Origin: Nostoc sp. UHCC 0302
GTDB taxonomy: Bacteria > Cyanobacteriota > Cyanobacteriia > Cyanobacteriales > Nostocaceae
Assembly (NCBI RefSeq): GCF_038096175.1
Contig: NZ_CP151099.1
Span: 7,790,001-7,854,000, forward strand
DNA: 64,000 bases
Direction: 5' to 3'
Shown here: in pieces, positions 41,342-50,111 of the stretch
Layout: the number at the start of each line of letters is the position of its first letter
Position numbering within the stretch: position 1 is the stretch's first letter
Position numbers and translations under genes: made by a program
The notes under the pieces: generated by a model
The model's input: the letters and a program-made list of their open reading frames with translations, nothing else
Told to the model about the DNA's origin: nothing
The model's database searches: none

Positions 41342-41692
41342 TTATTCTAAATCTACAACTTCTTGCGGCAACTCAAAAAAGCCATCTTCACCAGCTTCAA
41401 AGTCAATAACCTGAAAAACTGCATCAATATTTAACTCACCATAAATGTGAGGAAATAATTCGCCTATCTCAGCAGCTTCATAAAGAATTTCCGCTTGCAC
41501 TTTATCAGAATCAATAAAAAGCAGTACCAATTCTTTTTGATTAGAAAAAAATCTATTTGCAACTGTGACAATTTGCGTTGGCTTTGAACAGTGGATAAAG
41601 CCTTCATTATCCAGTGAATCAGCACTATAGCTGCCAATAAATTTAGCTTGTTCCCATTGTTGGCGTTGGGTAATGTGAAAGATAGAACTCAT
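41342..41692 (-). CDS. DUF952 domain protein
   Basis: A 116-residue protein of the DUF952 family: IFHITQRQQWEQAKFIGSYSADSLDNEGFIHCSKPTQ near the start in parts, then LVLLFIDSDKVQAEILYE and FPHIYGELNIDAVFQVIDFE. The conserved His and Cys of GFIHCS and the HIYGELN motif mark the family. The molecular function is unknown. It lies 37 bp upstream of atzG on the same strand; the gap contains a CTCTGCGCCTCTGCGG repeat piece, so co-transcription with atzGE is possible. Confidence 0.82.
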   Translation of the reverse strand: MSSIFHITQRQQWEQAKFIGSYSADSLDNEGFIHCSKPTQIVTVANRFFSNQKELVLLFIDSDKVQAEILYEAAEIGELFPHIYGELNIDAVFQVIDFEAGEDGFFELPQEVVDLE

Positions 41693-41728
41693 TTTAATTA
41701 ATAGTTATTTGAAATCCAAGTTTTTTTA

Positions 41729-41790
41729 AGCTCACGCAGAGACGCAGAGACGCAGAGTTTTCTTAGCGCCTTTGCGCCTTGGCGTGAGCT
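41729..41790. repeat. Imperfect inverted repeat with CGCAGAG array
   Basis: AGCTCACGC (41729-41737) and GCGTGAGCT (41782-41790) are perfect complements. Between them lie ACGCAGAG units repeated three times and AGCGCCTTTGCGCC. It is a dispersed repeat filling the gap between DUF952 and the thioredoxin/NHL gene. Confidence 0.8.
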
Positions 41791-41797
41791 AATCATT

Positions 41798-43315
41798 CTA
41801 TAAATTAGGCGGAATACAAACATCCGGCGCACACAACTTTGAAAATTGCAACGTTGTCACCTCAAAAGTATTCAAATCTACACGGCGAATGACATGGTTA
41901 TTAGTATCAGCAATATATAAATGTGAACCCATAACACTCAATCCCGAAGGTTCAAAAAATCGGCTATTCTTACCTTCACCATCTTGCAAACCAGCAGAAC
42001 CATCTCCTAATACTGTTTGACAATTACCTGTACTAGGACTAACTAATTTAATTTTATGGTTGTAAGTATCTGCTACCCACAGATAATTCTGAGCATATTC
42101 CACTCCTAAACAGTGTTGCAACCTAACATTTTCACCCTGTCCATCAACATCACCAAAGCCAAATAAACTCCCACTACCGCAAACAGTTCGCACTTGATAA
42201 GGTTCTACCAGTCCTACACCACGAATTGAACTAACTTCGCTGTCAGCAACATATAGTTCTTGTCCATTAGTAGTTATGCCACTGGGTTGAGCAAAGACAG
42301 ATTCAGTAAGTGAACCATCAACGCAAGCTTCAGCACCACTACCAGCGTAGGTTTTGATAATGCTGGTTTCTAAATCCATTTGCCAAATTTGATGTGGCCC
42401 CGCCATTGCAATGAACAGGCTATTTCCCACTTTCACTAAATCCCAAGGGGAATTCAATGCTGTTTCTAAAGCAAAACCGCCATGAGGCCGAATATTGCGA
42501 CTTTGTTTACCTGTTCCCGCAATAGTTTCTACTACTTGGCGCTGCAAATCAACTCGCCGCAAAGCGTGGTTTTCTGTGTCAGCAACATAGAGAATCTGAT
42601 TTTCTGCATCAAAAGCCATTCCCTGCGGTGCAAAAAACTGCGCTTCGCTAAAAGTACCATCGGTTAAACCAGCTTTTCCTATGCCAATCAAATGCAGAAT
42701 TTCCCCCTCAAAGTTGCTCACAACTAGACGGTGATGTCCAGAGTCAGCGATGAAAAGACCTGCTGGAGTTGCTAGAACTTTACCAGGAAACGCCAGGGGT
42801 GTAATTAATGGTTGGCGCTGTTTCTCTAAAGTCAAGCTAAGTTCATGAAAATTAATCGTGCCTTTCTCTTGGTGTTGGCTAATTAACTGTTGAATTAATT
42901 CGTCTACAGCATCTCGATTACCTTCGCCAGAAACGTAACCAATTACGTAACTTTCTGGGTCGATAATCATTAACGTAGGCCAAGCACGTACAGCATACTC
43001 TTCCCAAACTCGAAAATCAGTGTCTACTAAAATAGGGTGTTCGATGTCGTAGCGCAGTATAGCTTGGCGAATATTTTCAGTTTCTTTTTCATTGTCAAAC
43101 TTGGCAGAGTGAACGCCGATAACAGTAAGGCTATCTTTATATTTCTGTTCTAAATATTTCAGGTCTGGCAGAATGTGTAAACAGTTGATACAGCAGTATG
43201 TCCAAAAATCTAAAATGACGACTCTACCCTTGAGTTGCTTTAGAGACAAAGGTTTGTCGGTGTTGAGCCAAGAGTAATTTTGTGGTAGTTCTGGCGCTCT
43301 GACACGAGGAATCAT
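41798..43315 (-). CDS. Thioredoxin-like/NHL-repeat fusion protein (NHLRC2-like)
   Basis: A 505-residue protein. A thioredoxin/TlpA-like domain fills about 15-150, with the CINC active motif (C42-C45) in FWTYCCINCLHILPDL. A six-bladed NHL beta-propeller follows (about 170-500), recognisable by repeated GLFIADSGHHRLVV, LYVADTENHALRRV, LYVADSEVSSIRGV, LWVADTYNHKIKLV and LYIADTNNHVIRRV. The layout matches the family of human NHLRC2. No signal peptide is seen, so it is probably cytoplasmic. The redox substrate is unknown. It is divergent from glsA. Confidence 0.88.
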   Translation of the reverse strand: MIPRVRAPELPQNYSWLNTDKPLSLKQLKGRVVILDFWTYCCINCLHILPDLKYLEQKYKDSLTVIGVHSAKFDNEKETENIRQAILRYDIEHPILVDTDFRVWEEYAVRAWPTLMIIDPESYVIGYVSGEGNRDAVDELIQQLISQHQEKGTINFHELSLTLEKQRQPLITPLAFPGKVLATPAGLFIADSGHHRLVVSNFEGEILHLIGIGKAGLTDGTFSEAQFFAPQGMAFDAENQILYVADTENHALRRVDLQRQVVETIAGTGKQSRNIRPHGGFALETALNSPWDLVKVGNSLFIAMAGPHQIWQMDLETSIIKTYAGSGAEACVDGSLTESVFAQPSGITTNGQELYVADSEVSSIRGVGLVEPYQVRTVCGSGSLFGFGDVDGQGENVRLQHCLGVEYAQNYLWVADTYNHKIKLVSPSTGNCQTVLGDGSAGLQDGEGKNSRFFEPSGLSVMGSHLYIADTNNHVIRRVDLNTFEVTTLQFSKLCAPDVCIPPNL

Positions 43316-43372
43316 ACTAATTCGTAATTAAGAAATGCAAGCATTATGCTTGTTAACTATACGTAATTTAAC

Positions 43373-44302
43373 GTGGCTATATCTCTTGTGAAAGGACTTG
43401 AAAGACTAACTAATACAGAGTTGATAGCTTTAATACAACTAGCCAAAACCCAGGCTGAAGAGGGGCAAGTTTGCGATCGCATTCTCCAATTAGCTTTGGC
43501 TAATCCTCATGGGTTTGCAGTTCACATCTGCTGTGAATCAGGACACACTGTCAGCCTTGGCGATACAGCTTGTATCTTTCCTTTAATGAGCGTCATTAAA
43601 ACATTCTCTCTGCTTTATCTACTAGAACATTTCGGAGCAGAAACAGTTTTTCAATGGGTTGGAGTCCAACCATCAGATGCACCATTCAACTCTTTAGAGC
43701 AGCTGATTACTGATGCTGGACACCCCCGCAATCCGATGATTAATAGTGGAGCCATTACTCTTGCTGATAAGTTACCGGGAAACGATGCTAGTCAGCGAAC
43801 TCTTTTATTTTGTCAATGGCTCAATAAGTTAGCAGGTTGTCACCTAACCTTAGATGAAGTAATGCTGGCTTCAGTGCGAGCGACACGCTCAAAAGCTAAT
43901 CAAGCGATCGCAAATTATCTTGCCGAAACAGGACATCTACAAAATCCTGAAATAGCACTTGACATATACGAGCAGATATGCTGCCTATCTGGGAGAGTTG
44001 AAGATTTAGCCCAGTTAGGAAAACTTTTAGCTTGTGAAAACAATCTTTTATCAGCGCAACATCGCCAGATTGTTAACGCTGTGATGTTAACCTGTGGGCT
44101 GTATGAGGCTTCTGCCCAATATGCGGTTCAGATTGGTCTACCGATGAAATCAGGAATTGGCGGTGGACTGCTAGCAATAGTACCAGGTGAAGGAGCGATC
44201 GCTTGCTACAGTCCTGCCTTGGATAGTATAGGTAATCCAGTAGGAGCGATCGCCTTTATTGCTGCTTTATCGCAAAATTTAGAGTTGAGTATCTTCGGCT
44301 AA
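43373..44302 (+). CDS. glsA: Glutaminase A
   Basis: Hydrolyses glutamine to glutamate and ammonia; serine-dependent beta-lactamase-like fold. It has 309 residues from GTG 43373. The catalytic SxxK is SVIK (S73-K76) in FPLMSVIKTFSLLYLL; DAPFNSLEQL, RNPMINSGAITLA and the C-terminal PMKSGIGGGLLAIVPGEGAIACYSP are family motifs. The N-terminal 40 residues are divergent from typical GlsA, which often has a SVGD region. Single gene. The IS630-interrupted lipoprotein gene ends 21 bp away (ancestral stop at 44323). Confidence 0.9.
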   Translation: MAISLVKGLERLTNTELIALIQLAKTQAEEGQVCDRILQLALANPHGFAVHICCESGHTVSLGDTACIFPLMSVIKTFSLLYLLEHFGAETVFQWVGVQPSDAPFNSLEQLITDAGHPRNPMINSGAITLADKLPGNDASQRTLLFCQWLNKLAGCHLTLDEVMLASVRATRSKANQAIANYLAETGHLQNPEIALDIYEQICCLSGRVEDLAQLGKLLACENNLLSAQHRQIVNAVMLTCGLYEASAQYAVQIGLPMKSGIGGGLLAIVPGEGAIACYSPALDSIGNPVGAIAFIAALSQNLELSIFG

Positions 44303-44322
44303 AACAGCCGAGGACTCACATT

Positions 44323-44390
44323 TTATCTAGGTTTTGCTGACTCAGGAGTAACTTTTTCAGGTAACAGTGTTGATTGAGGTGTTGGAGTTA
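44323..44390 (-). pseudogene. Severed 3' end of the repeat-rich lipoprotein gene
   Basis: Reading on the minus strand from the TA target site (44389-44390), this encodes TPTPQSTLLPEKVTPESAKP-R and the ancestral stop TAA (44323-44325). It continues the repeat unit of the gene at 45553-47190. It was cut off by the IS630 insertion; 21 residues were displaced. Confidence 0.85.
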
Positions 44391-44430
44391 AGTAGGTAGG
44401 CACCGAAATTTTCTACTATGTAACAAAATC

Positions 44431-45092
44431 TTAAGTTGATAATCTAGAGCTAAATTTTACACGATGTGTGTTGTGATTGTTTTTTTTTCCTCTAGCTTGA
44501 ACACCATTGATGACGGCGTAAGCGAGATCTAGCTCATCATCAAATGCTTGCCCGGATAACTCATCTTTCTTGAGATGTTGCCATTCCAATTCAATTGGAT
44601 TCATTTCTGAGCAATATTTCGGGAGAAAAAAGATGTACAAACCCTGACTTTCCCATTTTTTCCACAATTGTTGAACTTCTTGGCAGCGATGTATTGGCCC
44701 GTTATCTTGCACAATCACGCTGATACGTCCAGTTTCTTGGGCTTGTTTGGCTTCTTTCTCCATCATTTCTATATAAGATTTACGGTCAACACCACCGATA
44801 ACTAAACCGTAAACAAAACTGATTAAAGGTTGGAGAAGCCCGATAATACTTAATCTGCGACCACGGCGTTTAGTCTGTTCTAACCGTTTTTGCTCACCTC
44901 TAAAGTAATATGTATAACTAGGTTCGCTCCACATACAGAACCCTGACTCGTCTAGGTATTTCAGGTCTATTTCACCAGTGGCAGCAGCTAATTCCAACAT
45001 GTCTAGGTCTGCTTGCTTGTTTGCTCGTGCTACTGGGTCTTGTTTTCCTTTATGGCTTTTCCTTGTCCGTTTCCAATCGACCCCCTTTTTTT
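44431..45092 (-). CDS. IS630 transposase, DDE catalytic part
   Basis: The C-terminal half in the -1 frame relative to the upstream frame, open from the slip site at 45081-45092 to 44431. It carries WKRTRKSHKGKQ, DPVARANKQADLDML, the first catalytic Asp in LKYLDESGFCMWSEP, the second in VIVQDNGPIHRC, and the final Glu in FLPKYCSEMNPIELEWQHLK, a normal IS630 DDE set. An internal ATG at 45000 exists, but the conserved reading continues upstream. The ending is intact, so the element may be active if frameshifting works. Confidence 0.88.
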
Positions 45093-45509
45093 GAGTACCC
45101 GTCTTAATCTGTCGGCACTCATCTCAACGTTGCGTTCTGTTTTCAACTTCAAAGCTAACTGAGAACTATTGTATGTGCGTGGCTCGTTTCTGAGGCATTC
45201 TTCTAAAAATATCATGTCATCCTCAAGCCACTTTGGTTTCCCCCCTCGCCCAGGAGATTCCCAAAGCCCTTCTGTGCCCAGTTTTTGCCATTGATGCAAA
45301 ACTTTTGTGACTGTTTTTTTGTGACAATCAAAGTGATCTGCTATCTTCTCTACATACCAACCATGTGCATTTAGCCTGATTATTTCCGCCCTGTCTTTGA
45401 CTTTCTGTGGTACATCCTGTTTTCTCAGATTTAGTAAAGTTTGGTCTTGCTCAGGAGTCAGAAATACCCTTAAACGCGCACCCATACACCAACTACCTTG
45501 TAGATGCAT
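45030..45509 (-). CDS. IS630 transposase, N-terminal DNA-binding part
   Basis: 159 residues with two helix-turn-helix modules: KVKDRAEIIRLNAHGWYVEKIADHFDCHKKTVTKVLHQW and a second near SSQLALKLKTERNVEMSADRLRRVLKK. After VLKKR the frame diverges into a non-family tail (GSIGNGQGKAIKENKTQ). The shared sequence is CTC-A7-G5 (minus strand, 45081-45092). A -1 slip there would continue into the DDE part. Programmed -1 frameshifting is known in several IS630-type elements. Confidence 0.85.
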   Translation of the reverse strand: MHLQGSWCMGARLRVFLTPEQDQTLLNLRKQDVPQKVKDRAEIIRLNAHGWYVEKIADHFDCHKKTVTKVLHQWQKLGTEGLWESPGRGGKPKWLEDDMIFLEECLRNEPRTYNSSQLALKLKTERNVEMSADRLRRVLKKRGSIGNGQGKAIKENKTQ

Positions 45510-45552
45510 TATCAGTCTTTACATATCTTAACATAGCTGACTTTTTTGGCAC

Positions 45553-47190
45553 CTACCTACTTACCTCTGGCTGTAGTTCTGGCGTTAGCGTATTTGTCTC
45601 TGGTGCAGGAGACTCGATAATCTCTGGGATTGTCGGGGAAAAACTCGGAGATGGTACAGGTGTTTGACGTGATTTGCGGTTAAAAAATCCGCCAAATCTC
45701 GGTTTTGCTGGCTCAGGAATAACTTTTTCAGGTAAGGGTGTTGATTCAGGTATCGGGCTTACCTCTAGCTTTGGTTCTGGTGTTGGTGCAATTATCTCTG
45801 GTGCAGGAGACTCGATAATCTCTGGGATTGTCGGGGACAAACTCGGAGATGGTACAGGCGTTTGACGTGATTTGCGATTAAAAAATCCGCCAAATCTCGG
45901 TTTTGCTGGCTCAGGAGTAACTTTTTCCGGTAACAGTGTTGATTGAGGTGTTGGTGTTACCTCTAGCTTTGGTTCTGGTGTTGGCGCAATTGTTTCTGGT
46001 GCAGGAGACTCGATAATCTCTGGGATTGTCGGGGACAAACTTGGAGATGGTCTAGCCGTTGGCACTTCTAATTTAGGTTCTTCTGGCTGTTTTGGCTTAG
46101 CTAGCTCTGTTTTGGGTTCTTCTAGAACTTGAGTTTCAGGAATGGGTTGTTTTTCTACCTTCGGCTGTATTTGGGGTGTTTTTTCAACAGTAGGTGTAAG
46201 TCTAACAGGTATTTTGGCAGTATAATTCACGTCTACAATGCTACGTACCTGATCTGCTGTGAGTTCCCCTCGCACAATTCTCGATAAAGTATCTTTACCC
46301 TTTGGCTGGTAGGTAATTAGTCTCGTTGTAGTATTGAAAGCATTTTTTACAGGATTTCCTTGGTTATCAAGAAATTCTAGTTTTACCCAGTTTTGACCGG
46401 GCTTAAAGCCTTTAAGATAAACTGCTTGCCAGCGATCAAAAATAAAGCTTTCACCATTAATCGTGCAGCGGATGCGCCAATCACTAAATTCGTCTTTCGT
46501 GTTTTCTTGAGCAACAAGGTGCAGAGGAGCATTAGTTAGGTAAAAGTCAAGTAAAATTGGCTCTGCTCCGTAGCTGCTTTGAGGACGGCTGTAAGTTAGC
46601 AAAGGCAGGCTAGGATCGGGATTATTGTCGTCTGTCTTGGTGAAAATATGAAACGTTGTCTGTGCATAAGCACCTTCGTTTTTAAAGCTTTCATGCCAAG
46701 GACGCGAGGCAAAGACACGTAGAGTATGAGTACCTGGGGACAAATCTGGCAAAACTAAAGGCTGATTCAGGTCATAAACAGGTATATAAGGTTGGTTATC
46801 GAGAATTACGTGTAGATGAGGCCCAAGTTGTAATTCTGGCTCTTTGAAGATTGGTAGATCCTTAACTTGAAAGCTAGCTGTGACTTTGTTGTCTTGAAGA
46901 ACTTCATTAGATTTTGGAGTAATTATTGTTACTTGTGGTTGATAAACTTCCAAAGTTTGACGCAGTTCTTGAATCACAACTGGTGGTGAAACTTCTGAAA
47001 ATTGCTTTGAAATTTGAGAAATCTTTGGAGGATTTTCTCCAGAACTATCTCTATTAGATACTTCTTGGCTACCAGCTTTCTCGCCACAACTGGTTAAGCT
47101 CAAGACTAGCACCAACATCATTACCCATCTAAGAATTGGAAATCTCTTAGGGAGAAGTTTCTCCAATACCGCCTTTTGCCACGAGTTCAT
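45553..47190 (-). CDS. Repeat-rich lipoprotein, 3' end truncated by IS630
   Basis: About 545 residues from ATG 47190. The lipoprotein signal ends at the lipobox Cys of LSLTSC (about residue 41). The globular part (about 80-310) has VITPKSNEVLQDNKVTASFQ and GPHLHVILDNQPY, HTLRVFASRPWHES, then INGESFIFDRWQAVYLKG; I do not recognise a named domain. The C-terminal third is Pro/Glu-rich with a 66-residue tandem unit (198 bp) containing PSLSPTIPEIIESPAPE and PRFGGFFNRKSRQTPV. The present stop (45553-45555) is supplied by the IS630 end, giving ...PEVSR. Probably envelope-exposed; function unknown. Confidence 0.8.
   Translation of the reverse strand: MNSWQKAVLEKLLPKRFPILRWVMMLVLVLSLTSCGEKAGSQEVSNRDSSGENPPKISQISKQFSEVSPPVVIQELRQTLEVYQPQVTIITPKSNEVLQDNKVTASFQVKDLPIFKEPELQLGPHLHVILDNQPYIPVYDLNQPLVLPDLSPGTHTLRVFASRPWHESFKNEGAYAQTTFHIFTKTDDNNPDPSLPLLTYSRPQSSYGAEPILLDFYLTNAPLHLVAQENTKDEFSDWRIRCTINGESFIFDRWQAVYLKGFKPGQNWVKLEFLDNQGNPVKNAFNTTTRLITYQPKGKDTLSRIVRGELTADQVRSIVDVNYTAKIPVRLTPTVEKTPQIQPKVEKQPIPETQVLEEPKTELAKPKQPEEPKLEVPTARPSPSLSPTIPEIIESPAPETIAPTPEPKLEVTPTPQSTLLPEKVTPEPAKPRFGGFFNRKSRQTPVPSPSLSPTIPEIIESPAPEIIAPTPEPKLEVSPIPESTPLPEKVIPEPAKPRFGGFFNRKSRQTPVPSPSFSPTIPEIIESPAPETNTLTPELQPEVSR
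45602..46060. repeat. 198-bp tandem repeats in the lipoprotein gene
   Basis: GGTGCAGGAGACTCGATAAT begins at 45602, 45800 and 45998, an exact 198-bp period (66 codons). A partial fourth unit lies beyond the IS630 at 44323-44390. Units are near-identical, suggesting recent expansion. Confidence 0.9.
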
Positions 47191-47731
47191 GCCTTTCACC
47201 AGTGATAGTCGTCAACCGCTGACAGATCATTTTGGCTCAAACTGTCCATAGGGAACTATAGCCCAAAAGGAGGGCAGGGAGCAGCACTTCTCTACGAGAG
47301 GCTGCGCCCTAAGCGCAGCTATGCCGCAGGCTTTACGGCTATGCTCAGTGACCGAGGAGCAGCGGAGCAAGGGAGCAGAAGAAATAATTAATGACTCCTA
47401 ACTCCCAACTCTTATACAGACGCGATTAATCGCATCTCTACTGCCAATTCCCAATAAAACCATAAATTTTACGAATTGTTATCGTTTGTAAATTAAATAA
47501 AGAATCTATTGACTTTTTGGCAATTAGTTTGAAGGTAAAAAGCATATAAGACGCTATTTTCAGGGATTTTGAATTATTGTTAAAATATCTCCAACAATGT
47601 ACAAGTGAAGACTCTATAATTCAACAGAAACAACTCTCCACACAGGGTCTTCATCGCGGCTTCAGAAAATTTCTGGAGTATGCGGCTAAGGTTTACTTTG
47701 TGGTATTTATGATCCTCATTCCTTATCAAGA
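47191..47731. other. Upstream region of psaA with dispersed repeats
   Basis: About 540 bp without a supported gene. At 47287-47345 is a palindromic dispersed repeat (CTTCTCTACGAGAGGCTGCGCC, CGCAGCTATGCCGCAGGC), and at 47411-47432 an ACGCGATTAATCGCATCTC hairpin piece. The psaA promoter and a probably long leader must lie in 47440-47731. TTGACT at about 47508 is a possible -35, but no convincing -10 follows at normal spacing. Confidence 0.4.
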
Positions 47732-47742
47732 GAGGAGGTCGA

Positions 47743-50001
47743 ATGACAATTAGTCCTCCGGAGCGAGAGGAAAAAAAGGCAAGAATCATCGTCGATAACG
47801 ATCCAGTTCCCACCTCATTTGAGAAATGGGCACAACCAGGACACTTTGACAGATCCTTAGCCAGAGGGCCCAAAACCACCACATGGATTTGGAACCTTCA
47901 TGCACTCGCCCATGATTTTGATACACATACAAGCGATTTAGAAGAAATATCCCGCAAGATATTCGCAGCGCACTTCGGCCACCTAGCCGTAGTGACGATT
48001 TGGCTGAGCGGGATGATTTTCCACGGCGCGAAGTTCTCTAACTACGAAGCTTGGCTTAGCGACCCACTGAACGTTAAGCCTAGCGCCCAAGTCGTTTGGC
48101 CCATTGTGGGACAAGACATTTTAAATGGTGATGTCGGTGGTGGTTTCCACGGCATTCAAATCACCTCCGGTCTGTTCCAAGTATGGCGTGGCTGGGGTAT
48201 TACCAACTCCTTCCAGCTTTATGTAACTGCGATTGGCGGCTTGGTATTAGCAGGCTTGTTCCTGTTTGCTGGCTGGTTCCACTACCACAAACGCGCTCCC
48301 AAACTGGAATGGTTCCAGAATGTTGAGTCGATGCTGAATCACCACTTGCAAGTATTGCTAGGTTGTGGTTCCTTGGGGTGGGCAGGTCACTTAATCCACG
48401 TATCCGCACCGACCAACAAGCTTTTGGACGCAGGCGTTGCCCTCAAAGACATACCCTTGCCCCACGAGTTCATTCTGAACAAAGACTTGTTGACCGATCT
48501 GTATCCTGGCTTTGCCAGTGGTTTAGCACCTTTCTTCACCTTGAACTGGGGTCAGTATGCTGACTTCCTGACATTCAAGGGCGGTCTAAACCCAGTAACA
48601 GGCGGTTTGTGGCTGACAGACATTTCCCATCACCACTTGGCGATCGCAGTATTGTTCATCATTGCTGGTCACCAATACCGCACCAATTGGGGTATCGGTC
48701 ACAGCATCAGAGAAATCCTGGAAAACCATAAAGGCCCATTCACTGGTGAAGGTCACAAAGGTCTCTACGAAAACCTGACCACATCTTGGCATGCTCAGTT
48801 GGCAACTAACCTTGCCTTCTTGGGTTCATTGACAATCATCATCGCGCATCATATGTACGCGATGCCTCCCTATCCATATTTGGCAACTGACTACGCTACT
48901 CAGTTGTGCATATTCACTCACCATATTTGGATCGGTGGCTTCTTGATTGTTGGTGGAGCAGCTCACGCTGCCATCTTCATGGTGCGGGATTATGATCCGG
49001 TTGTGAATCAAAACAACTTGCTGGATCGGGTGATTCGTCACCGGGATGCAATTATCTCCCACCTGAACTGGGTATGTATTTTCCTTGGCTTCCATAGCTT
49101 TGGGCTGTACATCCACAACGACACCATGCGTGCCTTGGGTCGTCCCCAAGATATGTTCTCGGATACCGCAATTCAGCTGCAACCAGTATTTGCTCAGTGG
49201 ATACAAAATATTCACGCTTTGGCTCCTGGTTCAACTGCACCAAATGCCCTAGAACCAGTTAGCTATGTATTCGGTGGCGGTATTTTGGCTGTTGGCGGCA
49301 AAGTGGCAGCTGCACCCATCGCTTTGGGTACAGCGGACTTCCTAATTCACCACATTCACGCCTTCACCATTCACGTCACAGTACTGATTCTGCTCAAAGG
49401 CGTACTGTTTGCCCGGAGTTCTCGTCTGATTCCAGACAAGGCAAACTTGGGCTTCCGTTTCCCTTGCGACGGCCCTGGTCGTGGCGGTACCTGTCAAGTG
49501 TCTGGCTGGGATCATGTATTCCTCGGACTTTTCTGGATGTACAACTCCCTATCAATTGTGATTTTCCACTTCAGCTGGAAGATGCAATCAGATGTTTGGG
49601 GAACCGTAGATGCAGATGGTGTTGTGACTCACATCACTGGTGATAACTTTGCCCAAAGTGCCATCACGATTAACGGCTGGTTGCGTGACTTCTTGTGGGC
49701 GCAAGCAACACAAGTCATCAACTCCTATGGCAGTGCGCTATCTGCTTATGGACTCATGTTCTTAGGCGCTCACTTTGTCTGGGCATTCAGCTTGATGTTC
49801 CTGTTCAGCGGTCGCGGCTACTGGCAAGAACTGATTGAGTCCATTGTTTGGGCGCATAATAAACTGAAAGTAGCACCATCAATTCAGCCTCGCGCTCTGA
49901 GCATTATTCAGGGTCGAGCTGTAGGTGTGGCTCACTACCTATTAGGAGGAATAGCCACAACCTGGGCTTTCTTCCATGCACATATCCTTTCAGTAGGGTA
50001 G
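47743..50001 (+). CDS. psaA: Photosystem I P700 chlorophyll a apoprotein A1
   Basis: One of the two core reaction-centre subunits; binds P700, most antenna chlorophyll a, and half of the FX iron-sulfur cluster. It has 752 residues with the standard start [20 protein letters not shown]. The FX loop [19 protein letters not shown] is intact (two Cys ligands), and the eleven-helix layout with many paired His (e.g. [18 protein letters not shown]) is canonical. A strong ribosome-binding site GAGGAGGT lies 47732-47739. psaB follows after 110 bp, the usual psaAB operon. Confidence 0.99.
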   Translation: MTISPPEREEKKARIIVDNDPVPTSFEKWAQPGHFDRSLARGPKTTTWIWNLHALAHDFDTHTSDLEEISRKIFAAHFGHLAVVTIWLSGMIFHGAKFSNYEAWLSDPLNVKPSAQVVWPIVGQDILNGDVGGGFHGIQITSGLFQVWRGWGITNSFQLYVTAIGGLVLAGLFLFAGWFHYHKRAPKLEWFQNVESMLNHHLQVLLGCGSLGWAGHLIHVSAPTNKLLDAGVALKDIPLPHEFILNKDLLTDLYPGFASGLAPFFTLNWGQYADFLTFKGGLNPVTGGLWLTDISHHHLAIAVLFIIAGHQYRTNWGIGHSIREILENHKGPFTGEGHKGLYENLTTSWHAQLATNLAFLGSLTIIIAHHMYAMPPYPYLATDYATQLCIFTHHIWIGGFLIVGGAAHAAIFMVRDYDPVVNQNNLLDRVIRHRDAIISHLNWVCIFLGFHSFGLYIHNDTMRALGRPQDMFSDTAIQLQPVFAQWIQNIHALAPGSTAPNALEPVSYVFGGGILAVGGKVAAAPIALGTADFLIHHIHAFTIHVTVLILLKGVLFARSSRLIPDKANLGFRFPCDGPGRGGTCQVSGWDHVFLGLFWMYNSLSIVIFHFSWKMQSDVWGTVDADGVVTHITGDNFAQSAITINGWLRDFLWAQATQVINSYGSALSAYGLMFLGAHFVWAFSLMFLFSGRGYWQELIESIVWAHNKLKVAPSIQPRALSIIQGRAVGVAHYLLGGIATTWAFFHAHILSVG

Positions 50002-50111
50002 CAATCAGTTATATAGAGTGCTGAGTGCTGAGGAGTTAAAACTCAGCACTTAGACTCAAAACTCCAAAAGCTGAAACCTGATGGCTAAAGGTCAGAGGAA
50101 TTATCAAACCT

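Larger units (their letters stand above)
44391..45561 (-). mobile_element. IS630-family insertion sequence
   Basis: A 1171-bp element with ends AGTAGGTAGGCACCGAAA (left) and AGTAGGTAGGTGCCAAAA (right, reverse complement). It is flanked by the TA dinucleotide duplication typical of IS630/Tc1 elements (44389-44390, 45562-45563). The host sequence can be rejoined across one TA into a continuous frame of the lipoprotein gene. Confidence 0.92.
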
